From Planctomycetota bacterium (GTDB taxonomy: Bacteria > Planctomycetota > Brocadiia > Brocadiales > Bathyanammoxibiaceae), in NCBI GenBank assembly GCA_016209685.1, contig JACQVQ010000005.1:150655-214654 (forward strand): a DNA stretch of 64,000 nucleotides. Reading direction: 5' to 3'. Below the pieces are notes generated by a model that was not told the DNA's origin, ran no database searches, and saw only the letters and a list, made by a program, of their open reading frames with translations. The position numbers and the translations under genes were made by a program. This document shows positions 8,874-17,870 of the stretch, one piece after another (the stretch's first letter is position 1; each line of letters opens with the position of its first letter).

Positions 8874-9755
8874 TTGCAAAGCAGCACTGTAGAAAGGATA
8901 AAAGAGGCCGGTATCCTTCATAAGGGGCTGGGGCGGGTAGAGGCCTTTGATTTCGCCCGGGGAGGGCTAAGCCAGTTAAGGGGCGTACTTGACGGCTTAT
9001 ACGCCGAGGGTACCGAGAGCTTTAGCTTCCATGCCCCGGTACCCCGACCTGAGTACTTCCCTTTCTCAGGCGTAACCAGCTTCCTCCTGAACGAAGACCC
9101 TGCTAATAGACAACTCTCTTTCCGTCTCCTGGAGGATACCCTCAAGCAGGCCGGGGAATGGGGTGCAGAGTATGTGGTCTGTCACCTCACCTACAGGCTT
9201 ACCGACACCCAGGATGAGAGGATGGCTATGCGGCTGGCCGAACAGGCATGCCGCCGCCTTGCGGAGATGTCCCGCTCCCACGGTGTCCCCATCCACGCCG
9301 AGTTCACCTCTTATTCCAACGCCTTCCATAGGCCCAGCCAGTTTGTAGAAATGGTAGGGGCCCACACAGAGCTGGGTATATGCATTGACACGGGTCATGC
9401 CTTTCTGGGTGCACAGCAGCGGAATAAGAATTATCTTAAAGACATAGAGGCCCTGGCCCCCTATGCCAGGTCTATGCACCTCTGGAACGCCAGGGACTTT
9501 GAGCATTACAAGAAGCATGGACACGTCCCCTTACACCCCTCCCAGAGACCCCGTGAGGGGTGGATAGACGTAGAGAGGGTACTGGAGGTAGTGCTAGGCG
9601 CGAACAAGGAGGTTAAAATTATCTTTGAGTACCCCGTAAAGGAAGTAACCAGAGAGCTCCAAGAGGGGTTCGATTGGATAAAGGGGCTTGCGGAAAGATT
9701 TAATGGTCCAAAAGTTCAAGGACCCAAAAGTGGAAGAAATGAAGAAGGACTTTAA
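8874..9755 (+). CDS. Sugar phosphate isomerase/epimerase (AP endonuclease 2-like TIM barrel)
   Basis: HAEFTSYSNAF..., GICIDTGHAFL, SMHLWNARD; TTG start. Confidence 0.65.
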   Translation: MQSSTVERIKEAGILHKGLGRVEAFDFARGGLSQLRGVLDGLYAEGTESFSFHAPVPRPEYFPFSGVTSFLLNEDPANRQLSFRLLEDTLKQAGEWGAEYVVCHLTYRLTDTQDERMAMRLAEQACRRLAEMSRSHGVPIHAEFTSYSNAFHRPSQFVEMVGAHTELGICIDTGHAFLGAQQRNKNYLKDIEALAPYARSMHLWNARDFEHYKKHGHVPLHPSQRPREGWIDVERVLEVVLGANKEVKIIFEYPVKEVTRELQEGFDWIKGLAERFNGPKVQGPKSGRNEEGL

Positions 9756-11226
9756 AGTATTACTAATTAATTGCAACACCATGCTTGATACCCTCATTAC
9801 GGCGGGTATAGGCACCCTCTCCGCCTCCCTGAAGCAGGAGGGCATAGAAGTAAAACTCTTTGATACCACCTTTTACAAGACAAGAGATAAGACCGGAGAC
9901 GAGGTGCGGGCCTACACCCTCCAGGTAAAGAAAACAGACTTCAAAGAACTGGGCATCCTCCCCGAAGAAGGTGACGTCATTGAGGACTTCAGGAAAGAAG
10001 TGGAGTCCTACAGGCCCGACCTCATCGGACTATCCTGCATAGAGGTTACTTATTCCCTTGGCATAGAACTCCTGAAGGCCGTAAGGCACACAAAGATTCC
10101 TACCGTAGTAGGCGGGGTGTACGCCACCTTTTCTCCGGACATAGTAATTAAGGAGGATTGCGTGGACATGGTATGCATTGGGGAAGGGGAGATGGCCCTG
10201 GTGGAGCTTTGTAAGAGGATGAGGGCCAGTGAAGACGTTACACACGTACAGAACGTATGGGTCAAGCAAAATGGTATGCTGTATAAAAACCCTCTGAGAC
10301 GGACGATGGACATGAGGGAACTGCCCTTCCAGGACTGGGGCGTATACGACAAGAGGCGGTTCTGGAAGCCCATGGGGGGTAAGATCTCCGTAACAGGCAC
10401 CTTTGAAATGAACCGTGGGTGCCCATACAGTTGTTCCTTCTGCGTTAACTCAGGGTTCAATAAACTCTACAAAGGTCTGGGAGGTTACTACAGAGAGCAG
10501 GAAATCCCCAGGCTGATTGAGGAGATGCAGGAGAAAAAGGAGAAGTACAACCTGCAATTCGTTTACCTGGTAGCCGAGAGTTTCCTTACCACCAGCCGTA
10601 AGAGGATAGATGAATTTGCCAGGCTTTACCCCAGGGTAGGACTCCCCTTCTGGATAGAGGCCAGACCTGAATCCATCACAGAGGAATACGTGGAGCTACT
10701 GGCCTCCGTCGGCTGTGAGGGTATCAGTGTAGGGATAGAGAGCGGCAACTACGAGTTGAGGAAGAACGTATTGGGAAGGGACATAACGAACGAGAGGGTT
10801 ATCCAGGCCTTTGAACTGCTTGAAGGGAGCAGGATACGGGTAAGCGGCAACAACATCATCGGCTTCCCCACCGAGACCAGAGAAAAGATTTTTGATACCA
10901 TAGAACTCAACCGTCAGATAAAGGCCAAAGGGGTAATGGTAAGCTTTTTCAGCCCTTACAGAGGATGTGCCTTAAGGGAGGTATGCGAACTGGAGAAGTA
11001 TCTGAAGGAAGACGACATTGCCAACGACTACCGTCTGTCACCCACGCTAAATATGCCTCAGCTTACCAGTAGAGAATTAGCCGGGTTGCACAGGACCTTT
11101 CCCCTCTACGTCAGGTTCCCTAAGAGCGAATGGCCGCTCATAAAGATATGCGAAGGTAATGGCCCCCAGGCGGAAAGTCTTTATCAGGAATTGTCAAATA
11201 TATACACAGAGAAATTCATGAGATGA
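9739..11226 (+). CDS. B12-binding-domain radical SAM protein
   Basis: N-terminal cobalamin-like domain (LLINCNTML...IGLSCIEVTYSLG), CPYSCSFC motif; ATG at 9739 preferred over ORF start at 9688. Confidence 0.82.
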   Translation: MKKDFKVLLINCNTMLDTLITAGIGTLSASLKQEGIEVKLFDTTFYKTRDKTGDEVRAYTLQVKKTDFKELGILPEEGDVIEDFRKEVESYRPDLIGLSCIEVTYSLGIELLKAVRHTKIPTVVGGVYATFSPDIVIKEDCVDMVCIGEGEMALVELCKRMRASEDVTHVQNVWVKQNGMLYKNPLRRTMDMRELPFQDWGVYDKRRFWKPMGGKISVTGTFEMNRGCPYSCSFCVNSGFNKLYKGLGGYYREQEIPRLIEEMQEKKEKYNLQFVYLVAESFLTTSRKRIDEFARLYPRVGLPFWIEARPESITEEYVELLASVGCEGISVGIESGNYELRKNVLGRDITNERVIQAFELLEGSRIRVSGNNIIGFPTETREKIFDTIELNRQIKAKGVMVSFFSPYRGCALREVCELEKYLKEDDIANDYRLSPTLNMPQLTSRELAGLHRTFPLYVRFPKSEWPLIKICEGNGPQAESLYQELSNIYTEKFMR

Positions 11227-12233
11227 AGAGCATCCCGGCCGAAGTTAATCCCTTTCCTGCAAAAGGCTTCCAAAATTTGAAGTTGGCCCTCCTCTTGATG
11301 GGACTGGCAGGCTTTGCCTTCCTCCTATACAAGTTAGATGCCTCGGCCGTTTACGCAGATATCCGCATGTTAGGCATGTGGAAATTTCTCATAATACTAA
11401 TACCCTACACGATAGTCTTCGTCCTGGATACAATGGGATGGAGGTATGCCCTGAAAGACCTGACCCCAGACCTCAAGTTTGTTGGACTCTTTGCCGCCAG
11501 GATGGCCGGGGAATCTATAAACTGCCTCACCCCCTCCGCCTACCTGGGAGGAGAACCTCTTAAGGCCTATTTGCTAAAGACTTATAACGTCTCAACGATA
11601 GACGGTATGGCCTCAGTAGTAATCTCCCGTACGATAATGACCCTGGCCCAGGTGGTCTTCGTACTCATTGGGGTTGCCCTGGCCTTTTCCAGACTCAAAG
11701 ATACAAATTCCTTGCTGGCCATTACGGCTCTTACATTACTCCTGGGAATACCGCTTACCGGCATGATAATCGTTAGCCGGAAAAAGGGGCTTTTTACCGC
11801 CACCTTGAACCTCCTCAGGAGGTTCGGGATACACATCCGCTTCCTGGAAAAAAGGGCTGGCAGGCTCAAAGAACTGGACGACACCATAGCCGAGTTCTAC
11901 AGCACCAACAGAAGGGGATTCTACCTCTGCTTCCTCTTTTACTTCCTCGGGTGGCTGGCGGGGATGCTAGAGGTGTATCTAATACTGAACTTTCTCGGAG
12001 TACCTATAGACCTGACCAATGCGTTTATCATAGAGGCCCTCTTCACCGTGGCAAGGAGCGTATCCTCCTTCATCCCGGGAAGCCTGGGAGGACAAGAAGG
12101 GGGCGTACTGCTAGTCTTCCTGGCCCTCTCCCTCACCGCCCAGGTAAGTATGTCCTTTTGCATTATAAGAAGGATAAGAGAGGCCCTGTGGGTTGGGGCA
12201 GGGCTGGTAGTCCTGGCCAAGTGGCAGGCATGA
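11223..12233 (+). CDS. Lysylphosphatidylglycerol synthase TM/flippase-like integral membrane protein
   Basis: Multi-TM; LTPSAYLGGEPLKAYLLK and IPGSLGGQEGG motifs. Confidence 0.75.
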   Translation: MKSIPAEVNPFPAKGFQNLKLALLLMGLAGFAFLLYKLDASAVYADIRMLGMWKFLIILIPYTIVFVLDTMGWRYALKDLTPDLKFVGLFAARMAGESINCLTPSAYLGGEPLKAYLLKTYNVSTIDGMASVVISRTIMTLAQVVFVLIGVALAFSRLKDTNSLLAITALTLLLGIPLTGMIIVSRKKGLFTATLNLLRRFGIHIRFLEKRAGRLKELDDTIAEFYSTNRRGFYLCFLFYFLGWLAGMLEVYLILNFLGVPIDLTNAFIIEALFTVARSVSSFIPGSLGGQEGGVLLVFLALSLTAQVSMSFCIIRRIREALWVGAGLVVLAKWQA

Positions 12234-12359
12234 CCTAACTTCCTTTCATTTGCCGTCACAGTCTGCAATCTTCGCGTCTATATCCCCACCAGGGCTTAGG
12301 GGCTAGTAGCTCGTAGCCGGGGGGAGAAATTGCCTCGCAATGACAACACGACTATTTGC

Positions 12360-14117
12360 CTACCCAGGCTGGTTGGATATGAGGTGTATCCGCCTGTGGC
12401 CCACTGCGGCAGAGAGTAGATTGTAGACAGGAACCTTACTAGCCCCCTTCAAGGCGGCCAGTTGTGCATCCCCGATAATACAAAACACCCTCTCGCCCTT
12501 TGCTGATGGTGACCCTGCCCTGAATCGTCCCTTCTCCGCCTGAGGCGGACTCAAGGGCAGGTCTGGTTCAGGGCCAAGAAACTCTTCCAGCGCCCCCTGG
12601 TCGCTGAAGGTCTTTAACCGCCTCTTTGTATAGAACAAATAGGGCCCAATCTGGTGATACCCTATGCCGAAAATCCCTAGCGGCCTTTCTTTTACAACCC
12701 TTACGGCCTCCTGGCAAAAGGGCCTGGCAGAATTGCGGGGATTCAACTCCTTCTGGACAAAGGCGTGGTAATAGAATAATAGCAGCGAAAGGCCCACGAG
12801 GAGGGATATGAAGGCGGTCCACCGTTGGCGGAAATGGCCCTCCCGTCCGCCGTAGAGGAGTCCGAGGAAGAAAGACCCGCCCAGGAGGGTCAAGAAACTG
12901 CTGAGGGGGACAAACAGGGAGAGGTATTCGGGATATCTTTTTTTAACGAACCATAGCCCCAAGACCCCGACAAGGAGCATACACCCCGACATCACCCCTC
13001 CAGGTATCAGGACCCACCTCTTGTATGAGAGACACCCCTTGTTCAGAGTGCGGAATGTGGAATGCGGAGTGCAGAGTTCTTCCCAGAACCTCCCCACCAT
13101 CAGGGCCAGTGCGGGCATCATCGGTAAGAGGTACTTGGCCTGTTTAGCCTGGGCCAGGCTGAAGAAACAGAACATTACCACGGCCCAGGCCAGGAGGAAG
13201 TCCCTCTGAGGTCTCTCTTTCCCATTGAGAAACAGCAGATACACGGCGGATGGGAGAAACACCACCCAGGGGGAGAACTCCCAGGGCAGGTTCCAGAGGT
13301 AGTAATAAATGGGTTGCTTATGGCTCCAGGTCTCCAGGAACATCTGGAAATTGTGCTTGAGTATAAGCTCCCTGGTAAAATCAGCCCCTCCCCTACTGTA
13401 AGAGGCCAGATACCAGGGTATGGATACCACGAAGACTGCCACGATATAGAGGATTAGCCTGCGGTTAAGAAACTCTTTAATCCGCCCCTGGAGGGCAAGG
13501 AAGAGGGCGATTGTCAAGGAGGGGAGGATGATGGCCATAGGCCCTTTGGTAAGTACGCCCAGGCCCATACAGAAGGAGCCCAGGAGTAGGGGCACGTTGC
13601 AACGTGCCCCTACCGTGGGATTTGTGTAGCCATAATAAAAAAGGCTTAAAGATAGAGTAACAAAGGCACAGAGGAGCATATCCACCTGTACCCATCGTGC
13701 CTGGTGGAAATATATGGGGGTGGTAGCCAGCACCAGGGCTGAGAATAGGGCGGTCCTCCTATTACCATAAAGGGTCTTCCCCAGCCAATACGTGGCCAAT
13801 ACCCCAGCTAACCCCCCCAGGGCGGAAGGGAGTCGGGCAGTGACCTCTGTAACCTTCCCCAGGGGGAGGGATATTATTGCCACGGCCCAGTTAAAGAGGG
13901 GGGGTTTTTGGGCAGTGGGCTGGTCGTTCATCCTGGGTATTACCCAGTCGCCTGTATCAAGCATCTCCTGGGATATCTGGGCATACTCCCCTTCATCGGG
14001 GGCCCACAGGTCTCTCCCTCCCAGGTTAAAAAAGAATAGTACGATACACAGGGAGACAAGGAGGGCTATGCAGGGGCGGTCACTTTCAAATAACTCTTCT
14101 ATTGTTCCATTACCCAT
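12360..14117 (-). CDS. ArnT/PMT-like glycosyltransferase (GT83 family), paralog 1
   Basis: GGRDLWAPDEGEYAQISQEM...PPLFNWAV; carries several repeat insertions. Confidence 0.82.
   Translation of the reverse strand: MGNGTIEELFESDRPCIALLVSLCIVLFFFNLGGRDLWAPDEGEYAQISQEMLDTGDWVIPRMNDQPTAQKPPLFNWAVAIISLPLGKVTEVTARLPSALGGLAGVLATYWLGKTLYGNRRTALFSALVLATTPIYFHQARWVQVDMLLCAFVTLSLSLFYYGYTNPTVGARCNVPLLLGSFCMGLGVLTKGPMAIILPSLTIALFLALQGRIKEFLNRRLILYIVAVFVVSIPWYLASYSRGGADFTRELILKHNFQMFLETWSHKQPIYYYLWNLPWEFSPWVVFLPSAVYLLFLNGKERPQRDFLLAWAVVMFCFFSLAQAKQAKYLLPMMPALALMVGRFWEELCTPHSTFRTLNKGCLSYKRWVLIPGGVMSGCMLLVGVLGLWFVKKRYPEYLSLFVPLSSFLTLLGGSFFLGLLYGGREGHFRQRWTAFISLLVGLSLLLFYYHAFVQKELNPRNSARPFCQEAVRVVKERPLGIFGIGYHQIGPYLFYTKRRLKTFSDQGALEEFLGPEPDLPLSPPQAEKGRFRAGSPSAKGERVFCIIGDAQLAALKGASKVPVYNLLSAAVGHRRIHLISNQPG
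12513..12574. repeat. Family H element with nested family C palindrome, in-frame in GT83 paralog 1
   Basis: ccctgccctgaatcgtcccttctccgcctgaggcggactcaagggcaggtctggttcagggcc; cf. 48958-49010. Confidence 0.88.
13586..13613. repeat. Family A palindrome, in-frame in GT83 paralog 1
   Basis: Same 28-mer as 6527-6554; reads VGARCNVPL. Confidence 0.95.
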
Positions 14118-14190
14118 CCGCTACGCTCAAGATAAGTTTTAGGGCAGGTGCAAGTTGAAAAATCCGCCGTGTTTTGGGCGGGACCTGCCC

Positions 14191-14583
14191 CTACAAGGGG
14201 GTATCCCCCCGCCCAAAAGATGGCGAATTTTCAACTTTAACCCCTTGTTTCTTTTCTTTATGTATGAGTACCAGGTTACGGATATATATGAGGCTACCGC
14301 CGCTGTAGCCGAGGATAAAGATAGGGTCCTGGCGGTGGAGGGCGTAGAAGAGGAGCATGAGACTCCCCACAATACTCATGTACCAGAAGTAGACGGGTAT
14401 AATACTTTTACCCATCTTTTCTGAGGCAATCCATTGTATCACGAAACGGCCCATGAAGGTGAATTGCCCTACCAGGCCCAGCACTAGCCAAAAATCAGGC
14501 CTGAAGTTCACTATCCAGGGCCAAACGACGCTCGCAATTTCCATAGTCCCGCTTAATCCTCCTGGGAAATCAATTGTTCGCAA
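14191..14583 (-). CDS. Lipid A biosynthesis N-terminal domain (LABN-like) membrane protein
   Basis: GQFTFMGRFVIQWIASEKMGKSIIPVYFWYMSIVGS; C-terminus and stop codon come from a repeat element. Confidence 0.8.
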   Translation of the reverse strand: MRTIDFPGGLSGTMEIASVVWPWIVNFRPDFWLVLGLVGQFTFMGRFVIQWIASEKMGKSIIPVYFWYMSIVGSLMLLFYALHRQDPIFILGYSGGSLIYIRNLVLIHKEKKQGVKVENSPSFGRGDTPL

Positions 14584-14647
14584 AGATAATGTAGTAGAAG
14601 CATACAGAAAATCGTTTAAATTTCAAAAAGTTATCCGTTGCAACAGC

Positions 14648-15373
14648 TTATCTTCCTTCAACAACCAATACTTTTGTCGTCTTTTTCAATAAGCCTATTA
14701 AGATATAGGTGAACAATGCGAAAGGAAACATTACTTCCCAGGGTAAATCCAATACGAATTTACCTTGAGCAATCCTTTCTTCAATAACATCTATAAAGGT
14801 GAACACTGCAACTATTATAAAAAAGAGAGAATACTCCTTCTTGATACCAGCTTTAAGAGAGAATGGCAAACTCGGCGATTTCCAATTCTTGAATTTAGGT
14901 AAAATACAGGGGGTTTCTTCGGCCCATTCCAAAAATGTATTACCCCATTTCCCCCTTAAAAAACCTTCCTCGGTGAGCATTATCCTTTCATAACATAGCC
15001 AGTAAAGTAAAATGGTTATAAGGGTAAACCACCAGCACAGAACTGATAAAGATATTCCAAGCAAAATAAGGAAATTACCCAAGTAAAGCGGATGCCTAAC
15101 AATAGAGTACATCCCTGTGGTGTTCAAGACATCGGAAACCTGTTTTTCTGTATTCCGACTAGATGTCCTTCTGGGTGTACAGCCTATAGTATAGATGCGG
15201 ACGCCTAAGCCCAAAAGAGAGATACCTAGACAACCTATCTCCCATATATGACCGGGATACGCAAAGTTCCTCACAGCTGGGAGAAACAACATGACTAGAA
15301 GTAAAGGCACCAGAGAACCTCTATATCTAAAAAGCCAGCTCCCTTCCTTTGCAAGTTGTTCTCTTAATTCCAT
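14648..15373 (-). CDS. Isoprenylcysteine/phospholipid methyltransferase-like membrane protein
   Basis: GMYSIVRHPLYLGNFLILLG...YERIMLTEEGFLRGKWGNTFLEW. Confidence 0.75.
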   Translation of the reverse strand: MELREQLAKEGSWLFRYRGSLVPLLLVMLFLPAVRNFAYPGHIWEIGCLGISLLGLGVRIYTIGCTPRRTSSRNTEKQVSDVLNTTGMYSIVRHPLYLGNFLILLGISLSVLCWWFTLITILLYWLCYERIMLTEEGFLRGKWGNTFLEWAEETPCILPKFKNWKSPSLPFSLKAGIKKEYSLFFIIVAVFTFIDVIEERIAQGKFVLDLPWEVMFPFALFTYILIGLLKKTTKVLVVEGR

Positions 15374-15387
15374 CCCTTTAGTTTTAC

Positions 15388-17010
15388 CTATGGCAAATTT
15401 GAGACCAGTACAAACCTTGCCTTGTGAAGACCCTGGAGTTCCGCTACTTTGAATAGAGGGACCCTCCCTGTAGAGGTCAGCCCATTATAATCCGCCTCTG
15501 CCATAAGGCAATAGACCTTTTCCGGAGGGCCCAAGAAAGAAACGATTTCTTCCTCAGAAGAGATGACCTTGGGATGGGACTTAGTATAGTAGACCTGGGC
15601 GGGTCTGAAGATTCTGTACACAGCCCAGGGGGCGCCTGGTTCCATAAGCCCCTTCAATTCCTCACAATAGGCCCTCTCTGACCGATTTTCCTTCTCCCAG
15701 GGGAAGAGAAACCTGTTATAGGACATCTGGAAGCTGGAGGTGATGAGGAACGTAAAGACGAAGAGCACCTCCCACTGCTTATCCCTGAAAATCTGCCGTA
15801 CTGCAAGAGAAAGACTGAGGAACCCCACACCCATTGCCCCAATAATAAGATAAGAAAGGACTAGCTTATGGGTATGTAGTCCGAAGAATATCCAGGCAGA
15901 GAAGAGGCCAAGAAAGGGGGCCAGGCCCCAGCAGAGAGCCCCTTTAATAGACGTCCACTCCCTCAGGGCGGGGCGTCGTATGTAGCCCCCGCAAAAATGG
16001 GCCAAGATGAGGGCCACGGCAGGGTACAGGGGGAGGGTGTACCTGCTAAATTTCTGAAGGATTATAGAAAAAGTAATGAGTATCACAAAGAGCCACGTCC
16101 ATATGAAGTCCCTCTGAGGTCCTTTAGTCTGCTCCTTCCAATAGGCGTAGAAGGCAAAAGGGAGGAGGATAGACCAGGGTGAGCCATCCACAAATATCCC
16201 AGAGAAATAAAAGAGGAATTTATCAACCCCCAGGGGGGTAGTTACCTGGGAATTAAATTGCCCAAAGAGCCCCTCCATATAGGACCTTCCTACCGTTAGA
16301 TAGGCCGGGAGTAGCCACAGGGTTATGGGGGCTGCTGATAAGAAAAGTCCCAGGACGGGCCTGGTCTCCAAGAATAGTCTCAACTCCCCCCTCCTCCAGA
16401 GAAAGACCAGCACTGTAGCGCCTACCAGGATGAAGGCTATCGGGCCTTTTTCTGTAATAGCGGCCAACCCCAATAGAACCCAGCCCCAGAGGAAATAGCC
16501 CCTTTTTTTCTCTGGTTCGGAGTATCCGAAATAAAAGGCCGTTAATGCGGCCGTAATAAAGAAGGTGAAGGGGACGTTCAGCCTGGCCATACAGCTAAAG
16601 CTATGGAATTGGGGTAGCGTGGCCAGGATTGCCGCACCTAAGAAACCCGTGTCAGCGTCAAAGAGTCTCTTCCCCAGGGAGTAGGTTAGCAACATGGTCC
16701 CCAACCCGAAGAGACAGGCCGTAAGCATTGCAATAAACGGCGTAACGTCACCGTGGGGCAGGCTGAGGAGGGCCTCTGACCAGAAGTACAGGGGTGGCTC
16801 CCCATAATAGGGGGCTCCGTTAAGATGGAGGGCGAACCAATGCCCGTCCAGTAGCACCTCTCTGGCCACCTGGGCGTATTTAGGCTCGTCTGTCCCCGTA
16901 AGGTCTCTCCACCACAAGTTGGGGAGGTACAGTACTGCCCATATAGCTATCGTCAGGAGTACATAAGAACGGTTGCTTCCCGTAATAAATCTTCTCCTGT
17001 TTCCTGTCAC
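15388..17010 (-). CDS. ArnT/PMT-like glycosyltransferase (GT83), paralog 2
   Basis: WWRDLTGTDEPKYAQVAREVLL, PPLYFWSEALL. Confidence 0.82.
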   Translation of the reverse strand: MTGNRRRFITGSNRSYVLLTIAIWAVLYLPNLWWRDLTGTDEPKYAQVAREVLLDGHWFALHLNGAPYYGEPPLYFWSEALLSLPHGDVTPFIAMLTACLFGLGTMLLTYSLGKRLFDADTGFLGAAILATLPQFHSFSCMARLNVPFTFFITAALTAFYFGYSEPEKKRGYFLWGWVLLGLAAITEKGPIAFILVGATVLVFLWRRGELRLFLETRPVLGLFLSAAPITLWLLPAYLTVGRSYMEGLFGQFNSQVTTPLGVDKFLFYFSGIFVDGSPWSILLPFAFYAYWKEQTKGPQRDFIWTWLFVILITFSIILQKFSRYTLPLYPAVALILAHFCGGYIRRPALREWTSIKGALCWGLAPFLGLFSAWIFFGLHTHKLVLSYLIIGAMGVGFLSLSLAVRQIFRDKQWEVLFVFTFLITSSFQMSYNRFLFPWEKENRSERAYCEELKGLMEPGAPWAVYRIFRPAQVYYTKSHPKVISSEEEIVSFLGPPEKVYCLMAEADYNGLTSTGRVPLFKVAELQGLHKARFVLVSNLP

Positions 17011-17013
17011 CTG

Positions 17014-17790
17014 TTACCTGTCTCCTTGCTTTCGTTTCTCAACAATGCCCTTGATTATAATAGTGTGTCCTTTAACAAACCTGGACAGCAATAGGTCTTC
17101 AAGGCGTGATATTTTATACATGAAAGGGAAGATAATGTAACGGTATAATTTAAAAAAGAAAGACCTGTCTGCGTCCCGGAGGCTTGCCTGGGAGGTATAA
17201 TCCTTCTTGACTAGAAACAGCATGAGCTTTAACGCCTCCAAGAATACCTCTCCCAATAGAGTAACGGCATACCGCACCTCCACCACCCTTACGTTGTGCC
17301 TCTCTAAAAGTCCCTTTAAATCGTCTAAGGTGTAACCGTTTCTAACGTGGTACTCTGGCGAACCCTTCTCCGAGTGAAAGAGTCTGTGGAGTCGGGTACT
17401 GCTTAGCAGGCCGTCTCTGGAGGGGACGGAAATGACCAGCAAGGACTTATCCCTTGCTATCCTGCAGAGTTCACTGATTACCCTCTCGTCCTCTTCTACA
17501 TGCTCAAGGACGTCTGCCAGGAGGGCCTTCTCTATTGTATTATCCTTAATGGGGACGTCCGTAACGCTCCCGCAAATAAACGCAGCGGGCACGTTATCCC
17601 TGGCGAGGCCAAGAGAACGCCTGTCGGTATCAATCCCGCAGCACCGTGCCCCATTCTCGGCAATCCTCTCGGTAAAATAACCCGCCCCACAGCCCAGGTC
17701 CAGGATGCACTCCCCCTCTTTTGGCTCAAGCATCTCCAACAGGTGTGGCTCCCTTAATCTTGCGTATAAGGAATAGGTATGGGGGTTCAT
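17014..17790 (-). CDS. Class I SAM-dependent methyltransferase
   Basis: ILDLGCGAGYFTERIAENGARCCGID. Confidence 0.82.
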   Translation of the reverse strand: MNPHTYSLYARLREPHLLEMLEPKEGECILDLGCGAGYFTERIAENGARCCGIDTDRRSLGLARDNVPAAFICGSVTDVPIKDNTIEKALLADVLEHVEEDERVISELCRIARDKSLLVISVPSRDGLLSSTRLHRLFHSEKGSPEYHVRNGYTLDDLKGLLERHNVRVVEVRYAVTLLGEVFLEALKLMLFLVKKDYTSQASLRDADRSFFFKLYRYIIFPFMYKISRLEDLLLSRFVKGHTIIIKGIVEKRKQGDR

Positions 17791-17811
17791 CTGGTATCAC
17801 TATTGAGAAAA

Positions 17812-17862
17812 ATTGCAAATTGTAAATTTAAAATTTTAAATTTCCAATTCACAATTTACAAT
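17812..17862. repeat. Family E AT-rich inverted repeat
   Basis: ttgcaaattgtaaatttaaaattttaaatttccaattcacaatttacaatg. Confidence 0.85.
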
Positions 17863-17870
17863 GTTTTTCC

